This document shows positions 15,664 through 24,218 of a DNA stretch of 64,000 bases, piece by piece. The DNA comes from Burkholderiaceae bacterium (lineage in GTDB: Bacteria; Pseudomonadota; Gammaproteobacteria; Burkholderiales; Burkholderiaceae_C), in assembly GCA_030654805.1 (NCBI GenBank), contig JAURWR010000013.1, positions 1 to 64,000 on the forward strand. Direction: 5' to 3'. A program made the position numbers and the translations under genes. Below the pieces are notes generated by a model. It ran no database searches, was not told where the DNA came from, and worked only from the letters and a program-made list of their open reading frames with translations. The first letter of the stretch is position 1. Each line of letters begins with the position of its first letter.

Positions 15664-16328
15664 ACCTGTGCCTGTTTGATCTCGACGACACCCTGCTGCC
15701 GCTGGACTCGGACCACGCCTGGGGCGAGTTCGTGATTTCGCTGGGCTGGGTCGACGAGCCCAGCTTTCGCCGCACCAACGACTCCTTCTTCGCCCAGTAC
15801 CAGGCTGGACAGCTCGATGTGCACGGCTACATCGAGTTCGCCACCCGACCGCTGCGAGAACGCTCGGCCGATGAGCTGGCTGCCGCCCATCGCCTGTTCA
15901 TGCAGCGGGTCATCGAGCCCCAGTTGCGCGACAGTGCCCGCGATCTGGTGCGAGGCCATCAGGCGTTGGGGGATCGGGTGGTGCTGGTCACCGCGACCAA
16001 CGAATTCGTCACCGCTCCCATCGCTGCGGCGTTCGGCATCGAGTCGCTGATCGCTGTTCGGCTCGAACGGGATGCTCGCGGTAGCATCAGCGGCCGCATC
16101 AAGGGTACGCCGAGCTACCGGGAGGGCAAGGTCCGACGCGTCGAGGAGTGGCTGGGCGAGCAAGCCCTGTCGTGGGCCGATTGCGAGCGCATCACCGTCT
16201 ACAGCGACTCGCTCAACGATCTTCCCCTGCTCGAAAAAGCCACCGACCCGGTGGCGACCAACCCGTCTCCTGCGCTGCTTTCGGTTGCCACCGAACGCGG
16301 CTGGCGCACTCTGAACCTGTTCACATGA
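15660..16328 (+). CDS. HAD-superfamily IB phosphatase (SerB-like)
   Basis: 222 residues starting at a GTG that overlaps the hda stop. All HAD motifs are present: DLDDTLLPLD (nucleophile and acid aspartates, residues 6-15), VTATNEF (motif II), the lysine in TPSYREGKVRRVEEW (motif III), and YSDSLNDLPLLE (motif IV). The helical cap falls between motifs I and II as in the HAD-IB subfamily (phosphoserine or histidinol-phosphate phosphatase-like). The physiological substrate is unassigned. It lies in a tightly overlapping hda-HAD-pcnB-folK cluster. Confidence 0.88.
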   Translation: MNLCLFDLDDTLLPLDSDHAWGEFVISLGWVDEPSFRRTNDSFFAQYQAGQLDVHGYIEFATRPLRERSADELAAAHRLFMQRVIEPQLRDSARDLVRGHQALGDRVVLVTATNEFVTAPIAAAFGIESLIAVRLERDARGSISGRIKGTPSYREGKVRRVEEWLGEQALSWADCERITVYSDSLNDLPLLEKATDPVATNPSPALLSVATERGWRTLNLFT

Positions 16329-17866
16329 TCAAGAAGTTTCTCGACAAGCTGCTGGGCAAGCCCGCGAAGAAGACTGCTGGAACCTCATCGCTCGGCAAAC
16401 GGGTCGAGGTTCCCAAGAACGAGCACCAGATCGACCCGGGACTGGTCGACGAGCGCGCATCCAAGGTGGTGCAGACGCTGGTCGAAGGCGGCTACGAGGC
16501 CTACATTGTCGGTGGCGCGGTGCGCGACCTGCTGCTTGGCCTGCGCCCGAAGGACTTCGACGTAGCGACCAACGCAACCCCGGAGCAGGTCAAGGCGCTG
16601 TTCCGGCGCGCCTTCATCATCGGCCGACGTTTCCGCATCGTTCATGTGGTGTTCGGTCGCGGTCGGCAGGACCGGGGCCTGAGCGAGGTGATCGAAGTCT
16701 CGACCTTCCGCGCGTTGATGGATCCGGCGGCGGCCGAGCAGACCACCGGCAACGAGAAGACGCTGAAGGCCGAAGGCGGTGGCCGCAACGCCAGTGCCAC
16801 CCACGTCGTCGATGCCGAAGGCCGCGTGCTGCGCGACAACGTCTGGGGTCCGCAGATCGAAGATGCCGCGCGGCGCGATTTCACCGTCAATGCGATGTAC
16901 TACGACCCGGTTCGCGAGGTCGTGGTCGATTACCACGGTGGCATCAAGGATGCAAAGAAGAAGCTGCTGCGCATGATCGGCGACCCGGAAACCCGCTACC
17001 GCGAAGACCCGGTGCGCATCATCCGCGCGGTGCGCTTCGCAGCCAAGCTGGGATTCGAGATCGAACCGAAGACGCGCGCGCCCATCCAGGCCATGTCGAC
17101 GCTGCTGGAGAACGTCCCGCCGTCGCGCCTGTTCGACGAGATGATCAAGCTGTTGCAGACCGGTCATTCGCTGGCCAGCATCGACGAGCTGCGCAAACAG
17201 GGCCTGCACCAAGGCACTTTCCCCGTGCTCGACACCCTGCTTGACGAGAGTCGAGGAAGCTCAGCGCACCGCAAGTTCGTCGGATTGGCGTTGGCCGACA
17301 CCGATCGCCGCGTCTCCGAAGGCAAGCCGGTGGCGCCCAGTTTCATGCTGGCTTGCATGTTCTGGCACGATGTCCAGACTCGGTGGCACCAGTTGAAGCA
17401 CGGTGGCGAACCCGCGTTCCCTGCGCTGCAGCAGGCGGTCGAGGCGATCTTCGACGCACGCATCGGTGACATCTCCGGTCGCGGCAAGCTTGGCGGCGAC
17501 ATGCGCGAGATCTGGCTGATGCAGCCGCGTTTCGAACGCCGGGTCGGCAATGCGCCGTTCAGTCTGGTCGAGCAGCCACGCTTTCGCGCCGGCTTCGATT
17601 TCCTGCGCCTGCGTGCCGACGCGGGCGAGGCGCCGGACGAACTGGCTCGCTGGTGGGAGGATTTCTCCTTGGCCGACGAGGACGAGCGCCGACGCCTGAT
17701 GGACGGTGCCAAGCTGCAGGACGGCAAAAGGCGTCAACCCGCAACCACTGGCGCTGGCGAGGAGCCGCCGGCTGCCGATCCGGCCAAGAAACGTCGCCGT
17801 CGTCGCCGCAAGCCGACCGAAGCGGGCGGCGCGGCACCTGCCGATGGCGAGACCGATACGGTGTGA
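16325..17866 (+). CDS. pcnB: Poly(A) polymerase I
   Basis: 513 residues from ATG 16325, which overlaps the HAD stop (ATGA). A class-II nucleotidyltransferase adds 3' poly(A) tails that promote RNA decay. Catalytic motif YIVGGAVRDLLLGLRPKDFD (near residues 60-79) contains the metal-binding D-x-D. RRDFTVNAMYYDP and EDPVRIIRAVRFAAKLGFEI are the following core motifs. A PcnB-type C-terminal extension ends in the very basic KKRRRRRRKP, typical of poly(A) polymerase rather than the shorter CCA-adding enzyme. It is translationally coupled to both neighbours. Confidence 0.92.
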   Translation: MIKKFLDKLLGKPAKKTAGTSSLGKRVEVPKNEHQIDPGLVDERASKVVQTLVEGGYEAYIVGGAVRDLLLGLRPKDFDVATNATPEQVKALFRRAFIIGRRFRIVHVVFGRGRQDRGLSEVIEVSTFRALMDPAAAEQTTGNEKTLKAEGGGRNASATHVVDAEGRVLRDNVWGPQIEDAARRDFTVNAMYYDPVREVVVDYHGGIKDAKKKLLRMIGDPETRYREDPVRIIRAVRFAAKLGFEIEPKTRAPIQAMSTLLENVPPSRLFDEMIKLLQTGHSLASIDELRKQGLHQGTFPVLDTLLDESRGSSAHRKFVGLALADTDRRVSEGKPVAPSFMLACMFWHDVQTRWHQLKHGGEPAFPALQQAVEAIFDARIGDISGRGKLGGDMREIWLMQPRFERRVGNAPFSLVEQPRFRAGFDFLRLRADAGEAPDELARWWEDFSLADEDERRRLMDGAKLQDGKRRQPATTGAGEEPPAADPAKKRRRRRRKPTEAGGAAPADGETDTV

Positions 17867-18345
17867 CCGAAACGCTGGTCTACGTCGGCCTTGGCGCCAA
17901 TCTGGGCGACGCACGGTCGGTGCTGGCTGCGGCCTATGCCGAATTGCAGCGACTGCCACAGACCCGTGGGCATCGCTGTTCCCCCTGGTTCCGCACGGCG
18001 CCCATCGATTCAAGCGGCCCCGATTACCTCAACGCGGTCGCCTGTTTCGACACCACGCTGTCGCCGCAGGCGCTGCTCGATGCGCTGCAGCGCATCGAGA
18101 GCGCCCATGGCCGCGAGCGGCCGTATCGCAACGCGCCACGCACCCTCGACCTCGATGTCTTGTTGTACGGTGATCAATCGATAGCGACACCGACACTTTC
18201 CGTTCCGCACCCGCGCATGCACTTGCGGGCCTTTGTCCTGCAGCCACTGGAGGCGCTGGCGCCCGAGGCGGTGATTCCCGGTCGCGGTCCGGTCAGTACG
18301 CTGCTACCGTCGGTGGCGGGGCAAGCGATCGAGCGGGTTGACTGA
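17863..18345 (+). CDS. folK: 6-Hydroxymethyl-7,8-dihydropterin pyrophosphokinase
   Basis: 160 residues from a GTG at 17863 overlapping the pcnB TGA (GTGA). HPPK transfers pyrophosphate from ATP to the pterin in folate synthesis. Motifs are YVGLGANLGD, the PYRNAPRTLDLDVLLYGD segment with its metal-binding D-x-D, and VPHPRMHLRAFVLQPL. Length and sequence are normal. The pcnB-folK pairing is common in proteobacteria. The last 53 bases overlap the convergent TM2 gene. Confidence 0.95.
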   Translation: MTETLVYVGLGANLGDARSVLAAAYAELQRLPQTRGHRCSPWFRTAPIDSSGPDYLNAVACFDTTLSPQALLDALQRIESAHGRERPYRNAPRTLDLDVLLYGDQSIATPTLSVPHPRMHLRAFVLQPLEALAPEAVIPGRGPVSTLLPSVAGQAIERVD

Positions 18346-18808
18346 CAGCGGCTGCCTCGGATTCGACCTGGTACTCGAAATAGCGCTGACCCGCGAACGC
18401 GATGGTGGCCATCAGCACGGCGCCGCCGACCAGCAGCGCCAGCATCGCACCGAGGACCGCTCCCCAACCGCTGTTCGGACCGGGGCGCGAGCCGTTGAAG
18501 CGGGCGTGCCAGCGCTCATCGCTGGTCAGGCCGTAGACAATCGCAGAGAGCATCCCGGCGACGATCGTGCAACCCAGCAGCGGCATCAACACCCACGCGA
18601 GGTGATCGTCCTGGCCAAGCAATCGGGCCCGCTGAACACCGTACAGGCCCACCAGTGCAGGCAGCGGATGCAGCCAGCCCGGCAGGTCACGCAGACCGTG
18701 CAGGTAGAAGCGGTGAAGGCCGAGGCTGCCACCGACGATGGCGATCCAGGTGGCGAGCGTCTTCGATTTGTAGGACGTTGAACGCGGCAGTGATTCGGGT
18801 GAGGTCAT
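18293..18808 (-). CDS. TM2-domain membrane protein
   Basis: 171 residues from ATG 18808; the 18925 start runs into the neighbouring pseudogene. A TM2-type start is seen: SKTLATWIAIVGGSLGLHRFYLHGL, with the G-x-x-G-x-H-R-F-Y-L turn joining two helices. Two further hydrophobic segments follow (near 77-100 and 122-145). Function is unknown. The ATG overlaps the stop of the broken GNAT gene (ATGA), so it may have lost translational coupling. Its 3' end overlaps folK antisense by 53 bp, making the exact C-terminus uncertain. Confidence 0.65.
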   Translation of the reverse strand: MTSPESLPRSTSYKSKTLATWIAIVGGSLGLHRFYLHGLRDLPGWLHPLPALVGLYGVQRARLLGQDDHLAWVLMPLLGCTIVAGMLSAIVYGLTSDERWHARFNGSRPGPNSGWGAVLGAMLALLVGGAVLMATIAFAGQRYFEYQVESEAAAVSQPARSLAPPPTVAAY

Positions 18809-19076
18809 TCGTTCTTTCTTGTGAGCGACGGGTGTCCTGGACCCAGTGGTCGTTGCATCAGCACCACGTCCAGCCAGAGGTCGAATTTCCAGCCGACCTC
18901 CTTCAGCACGCCCCCGCCAGCGCAAAGTCCAGCGTGCGGTGCCGTCCGATCGAGCCGGCGCTCACGGTTTCACCGATCACTGCCAGCATCTTCGTGACGT
19001 CGCGCGCCTCGCATTGATCGATCAGTTCGGCCAGATCCGAGGGCGCGCAGGGGCGGATCGGCATGGGAGACGTCAT
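18805..19076 (-). pseudogene. GNAT acetyltransferase remnant (phosphinothricin acetyltransferase-like), internally deleted and frameshifted
   Basis: It begins MTSPMPIRPCAPSDLAELID, a typical GNAT N-terminus. It jumps straight to the C-terminal core ARDVTKMLAVIGETVSAGSI-GRHRTLDF (relatives read KMLAVIGDSxNxGSIGxHRxxGF), so most of the central domain is missing. The frame stops at 18903. The rest of the family C-terminus, GVLKEVGWKFDLWLDVVLMQ, continues in another frame to a TGA at 18805 overlapping the TM2 ATG. The shift falls in a run of G residues around 18911-18918. It cannot encode an active enzyme. Confidence 0.75.
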
Positions 19077-19080
19077 GTTG

Positions 19081-19111
19081 TTGTGAATCAAGGGGCCTCA
19101 CAGTTTACAAT
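19081..19111 (+). promoter_or_regulatory. Candidate promoter of the rpsP-rimM-trmD-rplS operon
   Basis: TTGTGA (19081-19086) and TACAAT (19106-19111) with a rather long 19-base spacing, followed by the GC-rich CGAGGG. This gives a leader of about 170 bases before rpsP. The leader contains GCAAAGGCGAGTCAGC-like GC-rich sequence but no riboswitch I recognise. Confidence 0.4.
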
Positions 19112-19289
19112 CGAGGGTTCACGTGACGGCTGACTCGCCTTTGCTGCCTCCAGTCTTGCTGGAGGCCGGAGGCAGGTCGGCGTATCTACGGCACTGATCT
19201 TGTTGCGGCCCGGTGGCCGCAGATTTCTGTTCTGCTCGACCGGAGTGTCTCCCGGATGCAGCGGGCAACCCATCATTCAAGGAAACATC

Positions 19290-19541
19290 GTGGTTGTGAT
19301 TCGACTGTCTCGTGGCGGCGCCAAAAAGCGTCCTTTCTTCAACATCGTCGTTGCCGATTCGCGCGTTCGCCGTGACGGCCGCTTCATTGAGCGCGTCGGG
19401 TTCTACAACCCGGTCGCTTCGGGTGCCGAGCAGCCGCTGCGCGTCGCCTTCGACCGCATCGCCTACTGGACCGGCACCGGCGCCCAGCTGTCGCCGACGG
19501 TCGCGCGCCTCGTCGAACAGGCCAAGGCCGTCACGGTCTGA
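19290..19541 (+). CDS. rpsP: 30S ribosomal protein S16
   Basis: 83 residues from a GTG at 19290 (AAGGA 6 bp upstream), giving [20 protein letters not shown]; the 19200 start is not credible. The [20 protein letters not shown] segment is the S16 signature. S16 binds 16S rRNA in the body of the 30S subunit. It is the first gene of the conserved rpsP-rimM-trmD-rplS operon. Confidence 0.97.
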   Translation: MVVIRLSRGGAKKRPFFNIVVADSRVRRDGRFIERVGFYNPVASGAEQPLRVAFDRIAYWTGTGAQLSPTVARLVEQAKAVTV

Positions 19542-19596
19542 TTGATTGCCGACTCGGCGGTCGCCTGCTCTCGCGACGGCACCGCCGAGGTCGATG

Positions 19597-20208
19597 ATGG
19601 ACTCCCCACCCGGCATGGCGGTCCAGCCTGATTCCGGTGTCGATGTGCCGGTGTGGCCCGATGACGCCATCGAGGTCGGTCTGATCGTCGATGCCTGGGG
19701 CGTCAAAGGCTGGTTCAAGGTCAAGGCCTATGCGTCGGATCCGCAGGCGCTGTTTTCCTCGCGCCGCTGGCTGCTGAAGCCACCCGAGGTTCCCGGGCCG
19801 CGCGCAGTGGTCCGCACCGCGCCACTGCCTTCGCTGTTGAAGATCACGGCGTCCAAGGAGCATGGCGACGTGGTGGTCGCCCAGGCGCAGGGCGTGACCG
19901 ATCGGGTCGGCGCCGAGGCGCTGCGCGGTGCACGCGTCTTCGTGTCGCGCGGCAGCTTTCCGACGGCTGGCCCGGACGAGTACTACTGGGTCGACTTGGT
20001 CGGGCTGTCGGTGTTCAACCGCGAGGGCGAACACCTGGGTGACGTGGCCGGCCTGATCGACACCGGACCGCACAGCGTCTTGCGCATTGCGCCGCCCGGC
20101 GTGACCGATGAAGCCGCCCAGCGGCTGATTCCGTTCGTTGCGGCCTTCGTCGATGCGGTCAGCTTGCCCGAGCGACGCATCACCGTCGACTGGGGCCTCG
20201 ATTACTGA
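19597..20208 (+). CDS. rimM: 16S rRNA-processing/ribosome maturation factor RimM
   Basis: 203 residues from the second of two adjacent ATGs (19594 and 19597), which lies 6 bp after GAGG. RimM assists maturation of the 30S head. The N-terminal beta-barrel opens [20 protein letters not shown]. The C-terminal PRC-barrel contains [20 protein letters not shown] and the end [10 protein letters not shown]. Length is slightly above average because of a short N-terminal extension. It lies between rpsP and trmD, as usual. Confidence 0.94.
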   Translation: MDSPPGMAVQPDSGVDVPVWPDDAIEVGLIVDAWGVKGWFKVKAYASDPQALFSSRRWLLKPPEVPGPRAVVRTAPLPSLLKITASKEHGDVVVAQAQGVTDRVGAEALRGARVFVSRGSFPTAGPDEYYWVDLVGLSVFNREGEHLGDVAGLIDTGPHSVLRIAPPGVTDEAAQRLIPFVAAFVDAVSLPERRITVDWGLDY

Positions 20209-20227
20209 CCCTCGCGCGGACGCTGCC

Positions 20228-21001
20228 ATGCGATTCGACGTCATCACGCTGTTTCCCGAGTTGTTCGAACCGCACCTGATTCATGGGATCACACGGCGTG
20301 CCTACGAGTCGGGGCAGGTCGACGTGCGGCTGTGGCCGTTGCGCGACTTCGCTGATGGTCAGTACCGCCGCGTCGACGACCGACCGTACGGGGGCGGGCC
20401 CGGCATGGTGCTGCTGGCCGAGCCGCTGGAGCGCGCGCTCGCTGCGGTGCGTGCGGCCCGCGCTTGCGACACGGCGGAGGCGACACCGGCGCCGGTCGTC
20501 CATTTCACGCCCACGGGCCGCCGACTCGACCAGCAGGTGGTGAGCGAGATCGCCGCCAGTCCGGGTGCCGTGCTGCTGTGCGGCCGCTACGAAGGCATCG
20601 ACCAGCGCTTCCTCGATCGCCACGTCGACATCGAACTGAGCCTGGGCGACTTCGTGCTGTCCGGCGGTGAACTGCCGGCGCTGGCGCTGCTCGACGCGGT
20701 GGCGCGGTTGCAGGACGGCGTGCTGGGCGACGCGCAATCGCACCAGCAGGACAGTTTTTCCGACGGGCTGCTCGAGGGGCCGCACTACAGCCGCCCCGAG
20801 GTGTTGTCCACCGACGACGGCGTGACAACGATTCCGCCGGTGCTGTTGTCCGGGCACCACGGCCAGATCGCCCGCTGGCGCCGCGAGCAGTCGCTGGCGC
20901 TGACGGCGCGCCGGCGACCCGATCTGATCGAGGCAGCGCGGGCGGCCAGGCGACTCAGCAGGGAAGACGAGCGCTTTCTGACTGCACTCGACGTATACTA
21001 G
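20228..21001 (+). CDS. trmD: tRNA (guanine-37-N1)-methyltransferase
   Basis: 257 residues from ATG 20228. A SPOUT-class methylase modifies G37 of tRNAs reading CNN codons, including the two tRNAs in this window (Leu anticodon CAA and Pro CGG; the latter has G36G37). Motifs are [29 protein letters not shown], and the knot [17 protein letters not shown] with [20 protein letters not shown]. Length and motifs are complete. It precedes rplS by 110 bp. Confidence 0.96.
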   Translation: MRFDVITLFPELFEPHLIHGITRRAYESGQVDVRLWPLRDFADGQYRRVDDRPYGGGPGMVLLAEPLERALAAVRAARACDTAEATPAPVVHFTPTGRRLDQQVVSEIAASPGAVLLCGRYEGIDQRFLDRHVDIELSLGDFVLSGGELPALALLDAVARLQDGVLGDAQSHQQDSFSDGLLEGPHYSRPEVLSTDDGVTTIPPVLLSGHHGQIARWRREQSLALTARRRPDLIEAARAARRLSREDERFLTALDVY

Positions 21002-21111
21002 AAGGCTTTTCTGATCCTCTGCCACGCCCGGCCGCGAGTCGTCGATGTTCTGACGCTGCAGGTTCGGACCCATTCCTCCACCAAGCGTGGGCAAGATCAC
21101 ACGGAGAAACC

Positions 21112-21465
21112 ATGGACCTGATCCAAACCCTCGAGCAAGAAGAAATCGTTCGCCTGAACAAGACCATCCCCGCCTTCGCGCCGGGTGACACGGTCATCGT
21201 CAATGTGAACGTCGTCGAAGGCACCCGCAAGCGCGTGCAGGCCTACGAAGGTGTCGTGATCGCCAAGCGCAATCGTGGCCTGAACTCGAGCTTCATCGCT
21301 CGCAAGATTTCCAGCGGCGAAGGCGTCGAGCGCACGTTCCAGCTGTACAGCCCGCTGATCGCTTCGATCGAAGTCAAGCGTCGTGGTGATGTGCGCCGTG
21401 CCAAGCTGTACTACCTGCGTCAGCGTTCGGGCAAGTCGGCTCGAATCAAGGAGAAGCTCGCTTAA
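21112..21465 (+). CDS. rplS: 50S ribosomal protein L19
   Basis: 117 residues with GGAGAAACC before the ATG. It starts [12 protein letters not shown] and carries [20 protein letters not shown] and [20 protein letters not shown], diagnostic of L19, which sits at the 30S-50S interface. It is the last gene of its operon, followed by a strong terminator. A TATACT in the end of trmD (20994-20999) might give it extra transcription, but no -35 box accompanies it. Confidence 0.97.
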   Translation: MDLIQTLEQEEIVRLNKTIPAFAPGDTVIVNVNVVEGTRKRVQAYEGVVIAKRNRGLNSSFIARKISSGEGVERTFQLYSPLIASIEVKRRGDVRRAKLYYLRQRSGKSARIKEKLA

Positions 21466-21496
21466 GCGAGCTTCCGGCGAACCAGCCCGTTCGATC

Positions 21497-21521
21497 AAGC
21501 CGCCTCTCGAGGCGGCTTTTT
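21497..21521 (+). terminator. Rho-independent terminator after rplS
   Basis: AAGCCGCC-TCTCGA-GGCGGCTT followed by TTTTC; a strong 8-bp stem (extendable) and T-run 31 bp after the rplS stop, just before the Nudix gene. Confidence 0.9.
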
Positions 21522-21538
21522 CAATTCCGAGGACTCTC

Positions 21539-22225
21539 ATGCCGCTCCGCTTCGACCCGCAGCTGCTGCCGGTGCTAGCGATCGACGATCACCTGCCGGC
21601 CGTGCCGACCGATCGGCTGTCTGCGCCCGCCTTGCGCGAGCGCTTCGAGCGCGCGCCCGTCTGGCAGCCGGAACTCGTGGTTGAGCGGATGCAGGGTCTG
21701 CGAGCGCCGGTGCATGCCTCGGTGCTGCTGCCACTGGTCGTGCGCGACGGCGAGATCACCGTGCTGTTCACCCAGCGCGCCGAGCACCTCAGTGATCATC
21801 CCGGGCAGATCAGTTTTCCCGGCGGCCGCGCCGAAGCGGACGATGCGACGGTCGTCGCCACCGCGCTGCGTGAAGCGCAGGAAGAAATCGGCCTCGCACC
21901 CGATTTCGTCCAGGTGCTCGGCACGCTGCCGACCTACACCACCGTCACCAGCTACATCGTCACGCCCGTCGTCGCCCTGGTGCAGCCCGGCTTCACGTTG
22001 TGCATCGATCCGCTCGAGGTCTCCGAGGTGTTCGAGGTGCCGCTGGCTTTCCTGATGTCACCGGCCCACCATCGGCGTCATGCGGTGGGCGATGGCGACG
22101 AAGCGCGCGAGTTCCTGTCGATGCCTTGGCCGACGCAGGCCGCCGACGGGTCGCCGAAGTGCCATTTCATCTGGGGCGCCACCGCCGCGATGCTGCGCAA
22201 TTTCTACCGTTTCCTGTCCGCCTGA
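21539..22225 (+). CDS. Nudix hydrolase, CoA pyrophosphatase (YeaB/NudL) type
   Basis: 228 residues from ATG 21539. The Nudix box is complete: GGRAEADDATVVATALREAQ followed by EEIGL. It is preceded by the family-specific HLSDHPGQISFPGG, which marks the CoA-pyrophosphatase branch that cleaves CoA or acyl-CoA to phosphopantetheine and 3',5'-ADP. Activity is inferred from that signature only. It begins just after the rplS terminator and is followed at 34 bp by the CobD-like gene. Confidence 0.9.
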   Translation: MPLRFDPQLLPVLAIDDHLPAVPTDRLSAPALRERFERAPVWQPELVVERMQGLRAPVHASVLLPLVVRDGEITVLFTQRAEHLSDHPGQISFPGGRAEADDATVVATALREAQEEIGLAPDFVQVLGTLPTYTTVTSYIVTPVVALVQPGFTLCIDPLEVSEVFEVPLAFLMSPAHHRRHAVGDGDEAREFLSMPWPTQAADGSPKCHFIWGATAAMLRNFYRFLSA

Positions 22226-22259
22226 GCGACTCGGAAACCGGCCGGTATCATCGAACGCG

Positions 22260-23249
22260 ATGAGTCTCTTCTCGGTCCTGTTGGCACTGCTGCTCGAACA
22301 ACTCAAGCCGATGCAGCGCGGCACCGCGATCCATGCGGCGCTGACCGCGTGGATGCGCTGGGCCGGCCGAAATTTCGATGCGGGTCGTGATCGCCATGCG
22401 TGGGTCGTCTGGAGCATCACCGTCGTGCTGCCCGCCCTGCTGGCGTTCGCCGTGCACGCCGGCGTGGTGCACTACAGCCTGCTGCTCGGGCTGGTGTTGA
22501 ACGTCGCGGTGCTGTACTTGACTCTGGGATTCCGGCAGTTCAGCCATTACTTCACCGACATCCGCGACGCGCTCGAGCGCGAGGACGAACCCGAGGCGCG
22601 TCGCCTGCTGACCGAATGGCGCCACCTCGATGTCAGTGAACTCCCCCGCACCGAACTGCTGCGCCACGTGATCGAGCATTCGCTGCTCGCCGCGCACCGG
22701 CATGTGTTCGGTGTCTTCTTCTGGTTCGTCCTGCTGTCGGCGATCGGTCTCGGTCCGGCGGGCGCCGTGCTGTACCGCACCGCCGAGTTCGCGAGCCGCT
22801 ACTGGGCCTACCGCAGCCCCACGGTCGGCGAGCCGACGAACGAGCGGCTGATGGCGCTGTCGCAAAAGATGTTCGGCCTGATGGACCACTTCCCGGCACG
22901 CCTCACGGCGTTCGGCTTCGCGGTGGTCGGCAACTTCGAGGAAGCGATCAACTGCTGGCGCCGCGACGCCGAGCTGTGGCGGCATCCGAACGAAGGGATC
23001 ATCCTGGCCGCCGCTGCCGGCGCGGTCGGTGTGCAGCTGGGCGGCACTGCGGCGCCGGGGGTCACGCCCGACCGATCGAAGACCTTTGATCGCGGCGTCG
23101 GTGTCGACGATCTGGCAGCCGATGGTTCGACCACCGGCATGGCGCCGGTGCTCGGTCACCTGCGCAGCATCGTCGGCCTGGTGTGGCGCTCGGTGGTGCT
23201 GTGGATGATGCTGCTGGCGCTGCTGACGCTGGCCAATCTGGTTGGCTGA
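22260..23249 (+). CDS. CobD/CbiB-like integral membrane protein
   Basis: 329 residues from ATG 22260 with four to five hydrophobic segments (near 45-65, 72-90, 155-180 and 305-328). It matches the CobD/CbiB/AmpE-like group annotated in Burkholderiales: LYLTLGFRQFSHYFTDIRDA, then NEGIILAAAAGAVGVQLGG. True CbiB condenses adenosylcobyric acid with aminopropanol, but no other cobalamin gene lies nearby. A role in B12 synthesis is therefore doubtful; an AmpE-like regulatory membrane protein is the alternative. It ends 15 bp before the convergent rsgA. Confidence 0.75.
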   Translation: MSLFSVLLALLLEQLKPMQRGTAIHAALTAWMRWAGRNFDAGRDRHAWVVWSITVVLPALLAFAVHAGVVHYSLLLGLVLNVAVLYLTLGFRQFSHYFTDIRDALEREDEPEARRLLTEWRHLDVSELPRTELLRHVIEHSLLAAHRHVFGVFFWFVLLSAIGLGPAGAVLYRTAEFASRYWAYRSPTVGEPTNERLMALSQKMFGLMDHFPARLTAFGFAVVGNFEEAINCWRRDAELWRHPNEGIILAAAAGAVGVQLGGTAAPGVTPDRSKTFDRGVGVDDLAADGSTTGMAPVLGHLRSIVGLVWRSVVLWMMLLALLTLANLVG

Positions 23250-23264
23250 TCTGCCACGCCGCGC

Positions 23265-24218
23265 CTACCAGCGCGTGCCTTCCAGCTCCTGGCGGATCTC
23301 GCCGTAGATGCGGTAGCGCGATTCGCTGATCGCCCCTTGCGCCAGCGCCTCGCGCACGCCGCAGCCCGGCTCCTGGCGGTGTGTGCAGTTGTAGAAGCGG
23401 CAGCGGGTCGAGGCGTCGCGCAGATCGGGCATCAGCGCCGGCAGCTTCTGTGCGTCGACCTGCTTCAGCCCGAATTCCTGGAAGCCCGGCGAATCGATTA
23501 GCCCGGTGCGGCGCTCGGCATCCAGCCAGTACCACTGCGTCGACGTCGTCGTGTGCCGGCCGGAATTGAGCGCCTGCGACACCTCGCCGACCTGCGCCCG
23601 CGCATCGGGCGCCAGCAGGTTGATCAGCGTGCTCTTGCCGGTGCCGCTGGGCCCCAGCACCAGCGAGGCGCGTCCGGCCATCAGCGGGTTCAGCACGGCG
23701 CGCGACGCCTCCGGCTGCGCCTTCAGCGCGATCTCGAGCACGCTGTAGCCCATCTCGACGTAAGGCTTCAATCGATCGCGCGCGGCCGCGATCTGCGGCA
23801 GGTCGGCCTTGTTGAGCAGGATGCTGGCGGCGATGCCGGCGCTCTCGGCGGCGATCAACGCACGCGCGAGCTGCGACTCGCTGAACACCGGCTCGCTGGC
23901 CACCATCACCAGCACCTGGTCGAGGTTGGCGGCGAACGCCTTGGTCTTCCATTCGTCCTGCCGGAACAGCAGGTTGCGGCGCGGTTCGAGTTCCTCGATG
24001 ACGCCTTCGTCGCCGGTGATCTGCCAGCGCACGCGGTCGCCGACCACGCACAGGCTCTTCTTGCCGCGCGGATGGCAGATGGTCCGCACCCCCTCATCGG
24101 ATTCGACGACGTAGTGGCGGCCGAAACCCGACACCACCAGCCCCGAGGTGGTCGGGGCCTCGCCGCCCTTGGCCTTGCTCAAGGCGCCGATCCGGTCATG
24201 CGGCGAGTGCCAGAGCAC
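23265..24218 (-). CDS. rsgA: Small ribosomal subunit biogenesis GTPase RsgA
   Basis: 317 residues from a GTG at 24218 overlapping the M48 gene by 23 bp; a TTG at 24182 (MSKAKGGEAP) is an alternative start. RsgA is a circularly permuted GTPase that checks late 30S assembly. In order: an OB-fold N-terminal part (SGLVVSGFGRHYVVE...CHPRGKK), G4 LLNKADLP, G1 GPSGTGKSTLINLL, G3 DSPGFQEFGL, and a zinc-binding C-terminal knuckle with CRFYNCTHRQEPGCGV. All are intact. It is co-oriented with and coupled to the M48 protease gene. Confidence 0.95.
   Translation of the reverse strand: MLWHSPHDRIGALSKAKGGEAPTTSGLVVSGFGRHYVVESDEGVRTICHPRGKKSLCVVGDRVRWQITGDEGVIEELEPRRNLLFRQDEWKTKAFAANLDQVLVMVASEPVFSESQLARALIAAESAGIAASILLNKADLPQIAAARDRLKPYVEMGYSVLEIALKAQPEASRAVLNPLMAGRASLVLGPSGTGKSTLINLLAPDARAQVGEVSQALNSGRHTTTSTQWYWLDAERRTGLIDSPGFQEFGLKQVDAQKLPALMPDLRDASTRCRFYNCTHRQEPGCGVREALAQGAISESRYRIYGEIRQELEGTRW

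Noticed and set aside
20994-20999. TATACT at the end of trmD as an internal rplS promoter
   Set aside because: No -35 box at any usable spacing; the operon promoter before rpsP is sufficient.
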